From Bifidobacterium eulemuris (GTDB lineage Bacteria > Actinomycetota > Actinomycetes > Actinomycetales > Bifidobacteriaceae), in the NCBI RefSeq assembly GCF_014898155.1, contig NZ_CP062938.1, positions 992,001 to 1,056,000 of the forward strand: a DNA stretch of 64,000 nt, written 5' to 3'. Positions 1-8,916 of this stretch are shown here, in pieces. Numbering within the stretch: the stretch's first letter is position 1; the number at the start of each line of letters is the position of its first letter. The notes under the pieces were generated by a model, which was not told where the DNA came from, did not search any database, and saw only the letters and a list, made by a program, of their open reading frames with translations. The translations under genes were made by a program, and so were the position numbers.

Positions 1-815
1 AGGAACAGCGCGGTCAGAGGCTCGCCGATGAACGCGAGCGCGCGTCCCCACTGGGTGGTGTCGTTCAGGCCGGTCAGGTCCACTATGGAGGCGGCGAGCA
101 TCAGCACCACGGGGAAGAGGATCACGCAGATGGCCTGGGCAAAGCTGGGACGGTTCTCCTTGGATTGTGGCGCGTCCTGTTCGGCCTGGTTCTCCGGTGC
201 CATAATCGGCACCCAACGGGCCATCAGCCTGCCGAGCAGCGGGCCGGAGATGATGACGGTGGGGATGGCGACAAGCAGACCGAGCCCCAAGGTGACGCCG
301 AGGTTCGCGCCGATCGCGTCGATGGCGGCGAGAGGACCGGGATGCGGCGGCACGAAGGCGTGCAGCGTGGACAGGCCGGCGAGCGCGGGGATGGCGATGA
401 GCATAACCGGCGCTTTGGCGCGGCGGGCGGCGAACAGCACGACCGGGATGAGGATCACGACGCCGACTTCGAAGAACATGGGGATGCCGACGATGAAGGC
501 GATCAGGGCCATCGCCCACGGCAGGCGCTGCAGCGGGGTTTTGTCCATGATGGTGTCGACAATCACGTCGGCGCCGCCCGATGAGAACAGGATGGTGCCG
601 ATGATCGCGCCGAACGCGATGAGCAGGCCGACGCCGGAGAATGTGGAGCCGGCGCCCGAGGTGAAGCTGTCGATGGCTTCGTCGTAGGGCACGCCCGCGC
701 ATACGGCCATGACGAACGAGCCGAGCAGCAGGGACAGGAAGGGATGCAGTTTGACGACGGCGATCAGGATGACGATCGCCAGAATACCGACGATGGCGGC
801 GATGATGAGATTCAT
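1..815 (-). CDS. gntP: GntP-family gluconate:H+ symporter (3' end cut by window)
   Basis: Polytopic membrane protein starting MNLIIAAIVGILAIVILIAV, which matches the start of GntP-family gluconate/H+ symporters. The visible 271 codons alternate long hydrophobic helices with short loops, and contain the conserved stretch GVGLLIAFGAIIGTILF and a later HAFVPPHPGPLAA motif typical of the family. The start at 815 is preceded by a GGAGGA ribosome site (818-826). It lies 111 bp downstream of gntK on the same strand, so uptake and phosphorylation of gluconate are probably co-transcribed. The C-terminal part lies outside the window. Substrate specificity (gluconate versus a related aldonate) is inferred from the neighbouring kinase. 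Confidence 0.9.
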   Translation of the reverse strand, partial: MNLIIAAIVGILAIVILIAVVKLHPFLSLLLGSFVMAVCAGVPYDEAIDSFTSGAGSTFSGVGLLIAFGAIIGTILFSSGGADVIVDTIMDKTPLQRLPWAMALIAFIVGIPMFFEVGVVILIPVVLFAARRAKAPVMLIAIPALAGLSTLHAFVPPHPGPLAAIDAIGANLGVTLGLGLLVAIPTVIISGPLLGRLMARWVPIMAPENQAEQDAPQSKENRPSFAQAICVILFPVVLMLAASIVDLTGLNDTTQWGRALAFIGEPLTALF

Positions 816-926
816 GGAATCCTCCTCGATTCTGGATGATCTCGTGTGGCGGTGATGCCGGGCTTCCTTGCTGCGGGAATTTCCCGCCCGGAAGCCTTCG
901 ACGTGAATATCGTGAAAGGGATCCGC

Positions 927-1466
927 TTAGGCGACGGCGGCCGTCAGAGCGGCCTCTTCTTTGGCGGCGTGTTCCTTGACCGCCTCGAGGGCGCGTTCGA
1001 CCATATCGTCGACCGAACCTTCGATGGAGATTTCGATGCCGGGCTCGTCCTCCTGGAGGGGTTCGAGGATGGCGAACTGGCTGGGCAGCAGCGCCGGGGG
1101 CATGAAGTGGCCTTTGCGGGCGGCGAGGCGCTCGGAGATCATCTCCTGCGTACCGACGAGATGCACGAAGAACACGGGCACGTTCTCGCGCAGCACGTCG
1201 CGGTAGGCGCGCTTGAGCGCGGAGCTGGAGACCACGGTGGACTGGCCGAGCGAGTCGCGGGCGATCATCCATGTGTTGATGACGCGCAGCCACGGCCAAC
1301 GGTCCTCGTCGGTGAGCGGGATGCCGGCGGACATCTTGTCGATGTTGGCCTGCGGGTGGAAATCGTCGCCTTCGGCGAGCTCGAATCCCAGACGGTCGCG
1401 AATCGCCTCGGCCACGGTGGACTTGCCGCATCCCGCGACACCCATCACCACCACATGAATGTTCAT
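927..1466 (-). CDS. gntK: Gluconokinase
   Basis: 179-residue P-loop kinase of the GntK/IdnK type, converting gluconate to 6-phosphogluconate. The Walker A motif GVAGCGKST lies at residues 9-17. Family landmarks follow: EGDDFHP near residue 32, NIDKMSAGIPLTDEDRWPWL, and a late ARKGHFMPPALLPSQFAILE segment. Length is normal for the family. The start at 1466 is chosen because AAGGAGCA lies just upstream; an in-frame start at 1502 would add a non-conserved leader. It is first in a probable gntK-gntP operon and is divergent from the regulator at 1634. Confidence 0.93.
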   Translation of the reverse strand: MNIHVVVMGVAGCGKSTVAEAIRDRLGFELAEGDDFHPQANIDKMSAGIPLTDEDRWPWLRVINTWMIARDSLGQSTVVSSSALKRAYRDVLRENVPVFFVHLVGTQEMISERLAARKGHFMPPALLPSQFAILEPLQEDEPGIEISIEGSVDDMVERALEAVKEHAAKEEAALTAAVA

Positions 1467-1633
1467 AACGTGCTCCTTGTTGCTTCGTTGCCAGGATGAC
1501 AAGACCTCAACGTCTCCTGTTGAGGAATACGATAAATCAATATCTGATTCTTTGTCAAATTAAAAAGAGTACTTTATTGATGGCGTGTCGCGCTTATATT
1601 TCTTTCGTCATCTCCAACAGCGATAATCAGCAT

Positions 1634-2344
1634 ATGAATAACAGCACCGAATCCCCGCTTATGCATCTGCCGGTCACCGACAGCCTGGCCATCGCGATCC
1701 TCAACGGCGATTGGACGCCCGGAAGCAGCAAAACCCTCGAAAGCATCCAAGAGGAATTCGGCATCTCCCGCACTGTGGCCCGCGAGGCGGCCCGCAGCCT
1801 CGAAGCGGTGAACGCGGTCGCCATCCGACGCAGAGTCGGACTGATCGCCCAATCCCCCGACCAATGGTCGGCCCTCAGCCCACAGGTCATCCAATGGAAA
1901 CTGCGCTCCGACCATCGCACACAGGAACTGCTCTCCCTGACCGAACTGCGTCTGGCCATCGAACCGGCCGCGGCCGACGGCGCCGCACGGCACGCCTCAA
2001 TCGACGTGAAAGCCAAATTCCCCGTACTGGCGATGGAACTGCGCAAACACGGCGAAAGCGGCGACCTCGAAACCTTCCACGAGCTGGACATTCAATTCCA
2101 CAGCCTGCTCCTACGCAGCAGCGGCAATGAGATATTCGCCGCCCTGGCCGACATCGTCGCCGTGATCCTGCGCGGCCGCGTGGAAATCGACATGTATCCG
2201 CAACGCCCGGAAGCCTCGGCGCTCGACGCGCATGAAGCCGTGGCCGAAGCGATCTGGAAGGGAGACGGGCAGGCGGCCCGGCAGGCGATGCACGATATCG
2301 TCGACGAAGTGGAGACGGCGATTACTGGGGGGAGCTCGAATTAG
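1634..2344 (+). CDS. GntR/FadR-family transcriptional regulator of gluconate locus
   Basis: 236-residue regulator with an N-terminal winged helix (SLAIAILNGDWTPGSSKTLE, EEFGISRTVAREAARSLEA) followed by an FCD-type all-helical ligand domain (LTELRLAIEPAAADGAARHA, ELDIQFHSLLLRSSGNEIFA). The FCD signature D..FH...L...N plus a C-terminal AHEAVAEAIWKGD matches the FadR subfamily. It is divergent from gntK-gntP, with a 167-bp AT-rich shared promoter region, so it probably represses these genes and responds to gluconate or 6-phosphogluconate (inference). The start is uncertain: in-frame starts exist at 1496, 1580, 1634 and 1661, none with a strong ribosome site. 1634 fits family length best. Confidence 0.85.
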   Translation: MNNSTESPLMHLPVTDSLAIAILNGDWTPGSSKTLESIQEEFGISRTVAREAARSLEAVNAVAIRRRVGLIAQSPDQWSALSPQVIQWKLRSDHRTQELLSLTELRLAIEPAAADGAARHASIDVKAKFPVLAMELRKHGESGDLETFHELDIQFHSLLLRSSGNEIFAALADIVAVILRGRVEIDMYPQRPEASALDAHEAVAEAIWKGDGQAARQAMHDIVDEVETAITGGSSN

Positions 2345-2420
2345 GAAATCGCCGTCGAATAGTTGCGGCTGATAACAGTGCGGGTGGGATGTGCGACAGT
2401 TGGGTTATAAGGATGGCTCC

Positions 2421-2550
2421 GCCGGCACGGAAGCCCACTGGGCTTCCTCTACGGCCGGCTCGCACGATCCGCTTGTGTAATTCCTACGGAATTACGGCGG
2501 ATCGCGCGTGACTTGCATATGCAATTCTTTCAGAATTGCAGGCAAGTCAC
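2421..2550. repeat. Three tandem double-stem hairpins
   Basis: Three consecutive dyads share one architecture: an outer stem, an inner 8-bp stem and a 3-nt loop. Hairpin 1 is GCCGGC (2421, 2454) around GGAAGCCC/GGGCTTCC. Hairpin 2 is GATCCGC/GCGGATC (2466, 2497) around GTAATTCC/GGAATTAC. Hairpin 3 is GTGACTTGC/GCAAGTCAC (2508, 2542) around GCAATTCT/AGAATTGC. They fill the gap between the convergent regulator and acetyltransferase genes, and the last one overlaps the acetyltransferase stop codon. Termination or mRNA-end protection is the simplest role, but no U-tract follows. Confidence 0.75.
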
Positions 2551-3107
2551 CATTCATGGCGTTGATATGCGATGCGGGTGGTGTCGGTTGGGCGGTCGAC
2601 AAGCTGGATCAGGCCGCAGCGGGCGAAGCCGGAGGTCTCCAGCACATGCTGCATGGCCTTGTTATTCGGATGGGTGTCCGCGCGCACATTGCCGTAATGC
2701 TGCAACGTCCAATTGATGCAGTCGCGCGCCGCATGCTTCGCCAACCCGGACGCGGCGATGCGATGGATCGTCACATACGGGTCGTCGTCCAACCACGCGC
2801 CCTCGATGGTCCGATAGGTCGGATCCTCGCCGGGACAAAGGGCGAACTGCGCGAGAATGCGCTCCTCGCCATCCAGATGATCGACCAGCAGCATAGTGCG
2901 CTGCGCGGCGATATCGTCGCGCACCACCGACTCGCGGGGAAACTCGGTGCCCCATTGCGTGGGATTGCCGCCGGCGGCCATCAGCTCACGGGCATACGCG
3001 TAGATCTCCAACATCCGAGGCAGATCCTGCGGCGTGGCATGACGGAACATCCGCGCGCCGGCGGCACTGCTATTGACACTCACGTTGGCATTCACCTCAT
3101 CCGACAT
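2547..3107 (-). CDS. GNAT-family N-acetyltransferase
   Basis: 186-residue protein with GNAT features: an N-terminal MFRHATPQDLPRMLEIYAYA segment, a central strand region ending in TIHRIAASGLAKHAARDCINW where acetyl-CoA would bind, and a C-terminal VRADTHPNNKAMQHVLETSG segment followed by a GFARCG strand. The HPNNKAMQ helix is typical of acetyltransferases. The substrate is not deducible. The start at 3107 is preceded by AGAGGACG. The gene is followed by a hairpin that overlaps its stop codon. Confidence 0.82.
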   Translation of the reverse strand: MSDEVNANVSVNSSAAGARMFRHATPQDLPRMLEIYAYARELMAAGGNPTQWGTEFPRESVVRDDIAAQRTMLLVDHLDGEERILAQFALCPGEDPTYRTIEGAWLDDDPYVTIHRIAASGLAKHAARDCINWTLQHYGNVRADTHPNNKAMQHVLETSGFARCGLIQLVDRPTDTTRIAYQRHEW

Positions 3108-3170
3108 GCTCAGCCGTCCTCTCTCAATCAACTGACGGCAAAGCTACCATGCGCTCCGCACAAACCAGCC

Positions 3171-3659
3171 TCAGACGACCTTGCGTTCGAATGGGTCGGA
3201 ACTGATGCCCTTGGCGAGGATATCCTTGCACCACTCCTTGGCGGTGAACAGGCTATGGTCACGGTAGTTGCCGCAGCTTTCCACGGTGGTGGCGGGCACG
3301 TCCTCCCACGTGGCCTCGTTGGCGATGAATTCCAGCGATTCCTTCACCGCGCGCGCCACATCCTCAGTGCTGTGCTCGCCCCAGGTGAGCAGATGGAAGC
3401 CCGTACGGCAGCCGAACGGCGAGCAGTCGATATAGCCGTCGATACGCTCGCGCAGCAGCACGGCGATGGTGTGCTCGATGGTGTGCAGGCCTCCGGTGGG
3501 AATCGCGGTTTCGTTCGGCTGGGTCAAACGCACGTCGTAATTCGAGATCACGTCGCCGTGCGGGCCGGTTTCGGTGTCGATGTAGCGCACATACGGCGCT
3601 TTAACCTTGGTATGGTCCAACTGGAAACTCTCAACGACCGGCTTGTCCTGCTGCGTCAT
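3171..3659 (-). CDS. luxS: S-ribosylhomocysteine lyase (LuxS)
   Basis: 162-residue LuxS enzyme, cleaving S-ribosylhomocysteine to homocysteine and the AI-2 precursor DPD. The metal-binding HTIEH motif (about residues 59-63) and the catalytic-cysteine region [17 protein letters not shown] (about residues 79-95) are intact, and the later C of SCGNYRDH provides the remaining metal ligand. Length is standard. GAAAGGATGAG precedes the ATG. It belongs to the activated-methyl cycle, and the homocysteine it makes could feed the transsulfuration genes at 16391-18675, which are not linked to it. Confidence 0.97.
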   Translation of the reverse strand: MTQQDKPVVESFQLDHTKVKAPYVRYIDTETGPHGDVISNYDVRLTQPNETAIPTGGLHTIEHTIAVLLRERIDGYIDCSPFGCRTGFHLLTWGEHSTEDVARAVKESLEFIANEATWEDVPATTVESCGNYRDHSLFTAKEWCKDILAKGISSDPFERKVV

Positions 3660-3797
3660 ATCTCATCCTTTCAACGAAAACATCCGCATACCACTGTCGC
3701 CGATGCGCGCCCCCGCGTCAACCCCACACCTATGCGTGTTTTCGATAACCAGTTCACAATGCGCCGCGATGGACCGTGACGCCGCGCCCATCCGGCA

Positions 3798-5768
3798 TCA
3801 CGGCCGCGACGCCCCGGAGCCCTTCGAATTGTTCGACTCGGCTTGGAACGCGGCCACGGCCTCCATGAAACGCTTGCCGTATTGGTTGAGTTTGTTCTCG
3901 CCCACGCCGTTCACCGCAAGGAACTGCGCGTTGGTGAGTGGGCGGATGGCGGCCATATCGCGCAGGGTCTTGTCGGAGAACACGATATAGGGCGGTTTGC
4001 CGATCTCCTGCGCGATTTCGCGGCGCAGCGCGCGCAAACGTTCGAACAGCGCCTCATCCTCATCGCTGGGCATGACGGTACCCGCCGAACCACGAACCGC
4101 AGCGCTCCCGGCCCCCGCTCCCCTGCCGGAAGACGTTCCGCCGGTGGCCGCGGACGGCCGCTCCACCCGCTTGATCTCATAGTGGAAATCAGGGGCGATG
4201 GTCTCGCCCGCCCGCGCGCCGAACTTCACGATCGGCATGCGTCCCTCCGCGATGAACAGGAAGCCGTCGGTGGCCATCTGGCTGAGCACATCGCGGATGC
4301 GCGCCTCGTTCACATCCTTAAGCATGCCGAAGGTGGGCATGGCCTCGGGATTGAGCCATGCGAGATCCTGCGCTTTGGAGCCGCGCAGGATTTTGACGAT
4401 TTTGCCGGAGCCGACCCGCTGGTCCACATCATGCACGCATTGGCTGATCGCCCGCGCGATGGCCGTCACGTCGATGGTCTCGAAGGTTTTTCCGCAATTC
4501 GAACAGGCGGCGCATTGGGAGCCGTCATCCCCCGCCTGTCCGAAATACCGCGTCATATACCGGTGCAGACAGTCGGTGGTGCGGCAGTAGCCGATCATGC
4601 CATCGAGCAGACGACGTTTGGCCACGCGTACGATCTCCTGCTCCTCAGGGCTGAGCCGCTCGTTCTCGTAGTCGCTGTCGAGCAGACGACGGCGTGTGAC
4701 GATATCGGATTCGTTCCACAGCAGCGTGCACCGGCTGGGCTCGCCGTCGCGTCCAGCGCGGCCCGCCTCCTGATAATAGGCCTCGATGCTTTCGGGCATA
4801 TTGTGGTGGATCACGTAGCGCACATTCGACTTGTCGATGCCCATGCCGAAGGCGTTGGTGGCCACGACCACGGGCACGCGGTCGGCGACGAAGTCGATCT
4901 GCGCCCGATTGCGCTCGTCGGCCAGCATGCCGCCGTGGTAGGCCACGGCGATAAGGCCCGCGGCCGTGTGCGCGCCTTTGGCCGCCCGCAGCTGCGGCAC
5001 GCTTTGGTTGAGCGTGGCGGCGAGCGTCTCGGTGTCCTTGCGGGTGGCGCAGTAGATGATGCCGGATTCCTCCGCATGCTCGGCCACATAGTTCGACACC
5101 CATGCGGCCTTGTGTTTGGATTCCATGTTGAGTACGTCGAAATACAGATTCGGCCGGTCGAAGCCGGTCACGGTCACCGCCGGATTCCTCAATCCCAGCA
5201 GGCCCACGACGTCGCGGCGCACGCGTTCGGTGGCGGTGGCGGTGAACGCGCCGACGACCGGACGCGCGGGCAGCGCGGCGATGAACTCGCCGATGCCCAG
5301 ATAGGACGAACGGAAATCCTGTCCCCATTGCGAAACGCAATGCGCCTCGTCGACGGCGATCAACGAAATGGGCACCCGCACGGCGAAATCACGGAATCGT
5401 GTGGTCTCCAAACGTTCCGGTGCCACATACAGCAGTTTGATCTGGCCGGCGGCGGCCTGCGCGAGCACCATGCCCTGTTCGTCGGGACTCTGCGTGCCGT
5501 TGACGAAGGCCGCGGGGATACCGGCGTCGTTCAGGCCGTCGACTTGGTCGCGCATCAGCGAGATCAACGGCGAGATCACGATGGTGATGCCGGGCATCAG
5601 CATCGCGGGAATCTGATAACACACGGATTTGCCGGCACCGGTGGGCATCACGCCCAATACGTCCCGGCCGGCGAGCAGCGTATCCACGATGCCCGCCTGT
5701 CCCGGGCGGAACGAATCGTATCCGAAATAGCGTTTCAGCGCGCCAAGCGCCGCCGTGTTGTCAGTCAT
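3798..5768 (-). CDS. recQ: ATP-dependent DNA helicase RecQ
   Basis: 656-residue RecQ helicase. Domains in order: a superfamily-2 helicase core with PTGAGKS near residue 43 and DEAHCVSQWGQDFR near residue 142; a second RecA lobe ending with YYQEAGRAGRDG; a zinc-binding region (CRTTDCLHRYM, CAACSNCG); a winged helix; and a C-terminal HRDC domain (LFERLRALRREIA to YGKRFMEAV). A low-complexity Gly/Ser/Ala linker precedes the HRDC domain. A TTG in-frame start at 5777 is also possible; ATG at 5768 is preferred. The gene stands alone in an intergenic context and acts in recombination and fork repair. Confidence 0.96.
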   Translation of the reverse strand: MTDNTAALGALKRYFGYDSFRPGQAGIVDTLLAGRDVLGVMPTGAGKSVCYQIPAMLMPGITIVISPLISLMRDQVDGLNDAGIPAAFVNGTQSPDEQGMVLAQAAAGQIKLLYVAPERLETTRFRDFAVRVPISLIAVDEAHCVSQWGQDFRSSYLGIGEFIAALPARPVVGAFTATATERVRRDVVGLLGLRNPAVTVTGFDRPNLYFDVLNMESKHKAAWVSNYVAEHAEESGIIYCATRKDTETLAATLNQSVPQLRAAKGAHTAAGLIAVAYHGGMLADERNRAQIDFVADRVPVVVATNAFGMGIDKSNVRYVIHHNMPESIEAYYQEAGRAGRDGEPSRCTLLWNESDIVTRRRLLDSDYENERLSPEEQEIVRVAKRRLLDGMIGYCRTTDCLHRYMTRYFGQAGDDGSQCAACSNCGKTFETIDVTAIARAISQCVHDVDQRVGSGKIVKILRGSKAQDLAWLNPEAMPTFGMLKDVNEARIRDVLSQMATDGFLFIAEGRMPIVKFGARAGETIAPDFHYEIKRVERPSAATGGTSSGRGAGAGSAAVRGSAGTVMPSDEDEALFERLRALRREIAQEIGKPPYIVFSDKTLRDMAAIRPLTNAQFLAVNGVGENKLNQYGKRFMEAVAAFQAESNNSKGSGASRP

Positions 5769-5804
5769 ACCCGACAAGTCTAATGCGGCGTCGGGCCGAC
5801 CACG

Positions 5805-6368
5805 CTACTCCACGTTGGCGTGCTGGGCTTCGGCGTCGGCGTCGGAGACGTTGTCACGGCGCGACAGCATCAGGCACAGCGCGTCGAGCGCGATATGCAC
5901 GCTCTGGTCGAACAGGGAGCTCAGCAGCTGGATGGAGCCGCCGGCCTCGCCCTTGACGCGGCCGGGCACCACGATGACCGCGTCGGCGACCTCACCCAGC
6001 GGCGAGGCGGGCTTGGAGGTGACCGCGATGACCTTCACACCCAGCTTCTTCGCGGCTTCGGCGTCCTCGACCGTACGGCGGGTGGTGCCGGAGCCGGAGA
6101 TGGCTAGTAACACGTCGCCCTCATGCATGGAGGGGCAGATGGTTTCGCCCATCATGTAGCTGGTGTAGCCGATATGCATCAGACGCATGGCGAAGCTACG
6201 CGCCTGGAAGCCGGAACGGCCCTCGCCGGCGGCGTAGACGCGGCTGTTCCTGGTGATGACGTCGGTCGCGGCTTTGAGGTCGCCTTCGTCCATTTTGGCG
6301 ACGACTCCCTGGATCTCCTCGACGATCTGGTCGAGGATGCGCGGCTCGTTGGCGTTGGTGTTGGTCAT
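5805..6368 (-). CDS. hxlB: 6-phospho-3-hexuloisomerase-type SIS protein
   Basis: 187-residue sugar isomerase (SIS) protein. The signature block AAGEGRSGFQARSFAMRLMH, followed by an ISGSGTT phosphate-binding loop and a C-terminus ending HANVE, closely follows 6-phospho-3-hexuloisomerase (HxlB), which interconverts fructose-6-phosphate and arabino-3-hexulose-6-phosphate. GGAGGAAATGCA precedes the ATG. The ATG overlaps the stop of the preceding synthase gene by 4 nt, implying translational coupling. It is the last gene of the five-gene sugar operon. The exact hexulose is not proven by sequence. Confidence 0.85.
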   Translation of the reverse strand: MTNTNANEPRILDQIVEEIQGVVAKMDEGDLKAATDVITRNSRVYAAGEGRSGFQARSFAMRLMHIGYTSYMMGETICPSMHEGDVLLAISGSGTTRRTVEDAEAAKKLGVKVIAVTSKPASPLGEVADAVIVVPGRVKGEAGGSIQLLSSLFDQSVHIALDALCLMLSRRDNVSDADAEAQHANVE

Positions 6369-6976
6369 TGCATTTCCTCCTTGCATGCGCGGCATGCTGC
6401 TTGAATGTCGTCGGCTTTGGTGATGGCCGACCCCATGATGACGATGTCAAGGCCTTCCGCGGCGAGCGCGGAAAGTTGGTTCTGTTTGATGCCTCCGGCG
6501 ATGGCGATGCGCGCGATCTGCGGGAAGCGCTGTTTGAACGCCCGCACCTGGGCGACGGGATCCTTGGTGGCGCCGGAGTCGACCGAGGTGTGCAGGCAGT
6601 AGACGGCGTCGGGGAACACGGCGATCTTCTCGATGCGCGCCTCGTCGCATTCGAGCAGGTCGATCATCATCACGCCGTCATGTTCGGCCGCGGAGGCGGC
6701 GCATGCCTCGAGCGTGCCCATCGACGACGAGCCCATAACGGTCAGATACTTGAAGCCGCATGCGAACCCAAGGTCGAATTCGTATTTGCCTTCGTCGCAG
6801 GTTTTGATGTCGCCCAGCAATGTGGCCTTGCGGGTGAGCGGCTCGAGGGCGCGCACGCCGAACTCCTTGGTGAGCGAGGTGCCGATCTCGATGATGTCGG
6901 CCTCGCCGGCGATCCGCTCGACGAGTTCCCGCGCGCGTTCCAGATCCACGCGGTCGATGGCGACTTGCAGTTTCAC
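6365..6976 (-). CDS. hxlA: Hexulose-6-phosphate synthase / KGPDC-family enzyme
   Basis: 203-residue beta/alpha barrel of the orotidine-decarboxylase suprafamily. The family Asp-x-Lys-x-x-Asp metal/phosphate motif is DIKTCD at residues 56-61, preceded by IEIGTSL and followed by the phosphate-binding AIAGGIKQ. Members either condense formaldehyde with ribulose-5-phosphate (HPS) or decarboxylate 3-keto-L-gulonate-6-phosphate. Pairing with a hexuloisomerase favours HPS chemistry, run here probably in the cleaving direction. Differences from classic HPS (GTSLTKEFG, DEGKYEFD) leave the substrate open. It has a GTG start and overlaps the kinase stop by 4 nt. Confidence 0.82.
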   Translation of the reverse strand: MKLQVAIDRVDLERARELVERIAGEADIIEIGTSLTKEFGVRALEPLTRKATLLGDIKTCDEGKYEFDLGFACGFKYLTVMGSSSMGTLEACAASAAEHDGVMMIDLLECDEARIEKIAVFPDAVYCLHTSVDSGATKDPVAQVRAFKQRFPQIARIAIAGGIKQNQLSALAAEGLDIVIMGSAITKADDIQAACRACKEEMQ

Positions 6977-7947
6977 AGCGAGACCTCCTTACGGGCGGTG
7001 GTGGCGATGAATTCCTTCAGCGCCTCGGCGGTGGGCAGGCCTTCGGAGTCGGAGACGCTGGTGACCTGGATGGCGCCGACGGCGTTGGCGCGTTCCAACA
7101 GACGTTCGTCGTCCAAGCCTTCGAGCAGCGCGGTGATCACGCCGGAGGCGAAGCCGTCGCCGGCGCCGACCGTGTCGACCACCTCGACCTCGAAGCTCGG
7201 CACCACGGTTTCGACGCGCTTGCCGTCCCCGTCGCGTTCGAAGGACGCCGATCCGTTGTCGCCCAGCTTGATGATAACCTTCTTCACTCCCATGTCGAGG
7301 TAGAAGTCGGCGATGTCACGCGGATCGTCGAGGCCGGCGAACATCTGGCCCTCGGACAGGCCCGGCATGAACACGTCGCATTTGGCGGCAAGGCGGTTGG
7401 TCGCCTCGATCATGGCCTCCTGGCTGGGCCACAGGGTGGGACGCGGGTTCGGGTCGAAGGTGACCAGCACGCCGTGCGCGCGGGCCGCGTCGACGAGGGC
7501 GGCCACCGTGTCGTAGGTCTTGGGGGTCAGGGCGGAGAAGATGCCGGTGACATGCAGGATCTTGAGTCCTGCGAAGTCGATGCCGTCCACGATGTCGGGG
7601 GTGGTCTGCGAGGCCGCGGATCCGGCGCGGAAGTAGATCACCTTGGTGTCGGTCTCCGAGGGCAGTTTGAGCTGGAAGCCGGTGGCGGCGCCGGAGACGC
7701 GGCGGATGTTCGTGGTGTCGATGCCGGATTCGTTCATGTAGTCGATGATCAGGTCGCCCTGCCAGTCGTCGCCCAACTGGGTGACGTAGCTGATCGAATG
7801 GCCTTGGCGGTTCACGCCGATGGCCACGTTGAATTCCGCGCCGGCCATCTGGCGGGGCAGGGTGCGGGCCTCCATATAGGTTTCGTCGGAATCTGCGATG
7901 AGGTTCACCATCGGTTCGCCGATTGTCATTACTTCGCTCATGATCAT
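6973..7947 (-). CDS. PfkB-family sugar kinase (2-keto-3-deoxygluconate kinase-like)
   Basis: 324-residue ribokinase-fold kinase. The N-terminal MTIGEPMVNLIAD, the substrate-lid region AGAEFNVAIGVNRQGH and the catalytic/anion-hole signature DTVGAGDGFASG (about residue 254) define the PfkB family. The first half resembles 2-keto-3-deoxygluconate kinases more than fructokinases. It phosphorylates an unknown ketose or keto-acid entering via the operon's permease. Starts at 7947 and 7941 are both possible (AAGAAAG upstream). Its stop overlaps the synthase start, so dosage is coupled with the two hexulose enzymes. Confidence 0.88.
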   Translation of the reverse strand: MIMSEVMTIGEPMVNLIADSDETYMEARTLPRQMAGAEFNVAIGVNRQGHSISYVTQLGDDWQGDLIIDYMNESGIDTTNIRRVSGAATGFQLKLPSETDTKVIYFRAGSAASQTTPDIVDGIDFAGLKILHVTGIFSALTPKTYDTVAALVDAARAHGVLVTFDPNPRPTLWPSQEAMIEATNRLAAKCDVFMPGLSEGQMFAGLDDPRDIADFYLDMGVKKVIIKLGDNGSASFERDGDGKRVETVVPSFEVEVVDTVGAGDGFASGVITALLEGLDDERLLERANAVGAIQVTSVSDSEGLPTAEALKEFIATTARKEVSL

Positions 7948-8012
7948 GCTGCTTTCTTGAGTCGCGGTGGGTGGGGTGGGTTGTGGGAGGGGAAAGAAGG
8001 AAGGGGCTCATC

Positions 8013-8044
8013 GGCCGGCCTGAGGGGCTGTGCGGAGGCCGGCC
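8013..8044 (-). terminator. GC-rich hairpin between epimerase and kinase genes
   Basis: Perfect 9-bp inverted repeat GGCCGGCCT/AGGCCGGCC around a 14-nt loop in the 117-bp gap after the epimerase stop. On the minus strand it is followed by a pyrimidine-rich but not U-rich stretch. It may attenuate transcription or stabilise the upstream mRNA so that transporter and epimerase exceed the kinase and hexulose enzymes. Confidence 0.5.
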
Positions 8045-8064
8045 AAGTGGAAGAAAGAGGGACG

Positions 8065-8808
8065 TCAGGCGACGGCGGAGCGCAGTGTGGCCACCTGCTC
8101 GCCGACGTGGTCGGCTTCGATGGGGAATTCGAGGAACACCGGCACTTCGGGGTCGAGCTGCGGAAGCATCGCACGCCAGTCGATGACGCCGTCCTCCAGC
8201 ATGGTGGTGCTCAACTCCTCGCGGCTGGCCGCGCCGTTCACGTTCTTCAGATGGAACACGGTGATCTTCTCGCGCAGCTTGGCGAAGGCCTCGTCGGCGT
8301 TCTCGCCACGCCAGAACCAGTTGCCCAAGTCGAAGGTGTAGCCGATTCGCCCGCCGACTTCGGCGATGTGGGCGAGCGACGCCTCGGTGCAGGCGAAGGT
8401 GCCGTTTTGCGGGGTCTGATCGTTCTCGATGGTCAGGGTCACGCCATGCGCGGCGGCTTCGGCGTCGAGGCCGGCGATCACGGAGGCATCCACGTCTTTG
8501 ACGTCGCCTTGGTTGAATTTCACGTTCTTGACGCCCATGCGCTTCGCCTCGTCGAGGAAGCCGGTGAAGTTCGGGTGGGCGGCGCCGTCGATGGTGATGG
8601 ATTCCGGCACGGAGTAGAACAGGTCGAGGCCGTGCTTCTTCGCGGCGGCGGCGATGGCGTCGAATTCGCCGTCCTCGGTGATGTATTCGCGGCGGACTTC
8701 GGCGAGCGTGACGCCGTGGGCGGCGATGACGGGCAGGATGGCGGACTGCGGGGTGCCGTCGTTCAGTTCGCTCATGTAGACGAGGGTGTTGATGCCGATG
8801 GTGGTCAT
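8065..8808 (-). CDS. Sugar phosphate isomerase/epimerase (AP endonuclease 2-like TIM barrel)
   Basis: 247-residue TIM barrel of the xylose-isomerase-like superfamily. Metal ligands expected in this family are visible as Glu in LTIENDQTPQNG, Asp/His in YTFDLGNWFWRG and VFHLKNVNG, and Glu near the C-terminus in VFLEFPIEADH. AAGGAGCCCACC precedes the ATG. It is second in the operon, between permease and kinase, so it probably isomerises or epimerises the free sugar before phosphorylation, or the phosphorylated intermediate. The substrate is unknown; related enzymes include tagatose/allulose 3-epimerases and L-xylulose-5-phosphate epimerases. Confidence 0.8.
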   Translation of the reverse strand: MTTIGINTLVYMSELNDGTPQSAILPVIAAHGVTLAEVRREYITEDGEFDAIAAAAKKHGLDLFYSVPESITIDGAAHPNFTGFLDEAKRMGVKNVKFNQGDVKDVDASVIAGLDAEAAAHGVTLTIENDQTPQNGTFACTEASLAHIAEVGGRIGYTFDLGNWFWRGENADEAFAKLREKITVFHLKNVNGAASREELSTTMLEDGVIDWRAMLPQLDPEVPVFLEFPIEADHVGEQVATLRSAVA

Positions 8809-8868
8809 GGTGGGCTCCTTGGTTTGTGTGCGGGTGTGTGGGGTGTGGGGTGTGGTGGGAAGGCGGGG

Positions 8869-8907
8869 CCGGCGGGCGGGCGGCGGAGGATGTCGGCCGC
8901 CCGCCGG
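8869..8907 (-). terminator. GC-rich hairpin after permease gene
   Basis: Perfect 11-bp inverted repeat CCGGCGGGCGG/CCGCCCGCCGG with a 17-nt loop, 10 bp beyond the permease stop codon and upstream of the epimerase gene. No U-tract follows, so it is more likely a processing or stability element, or a partial terminator inside the operon, than a full terminator. Confidence 0.5.
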
Positions 8908-8916
8908 GTCGGCGGA

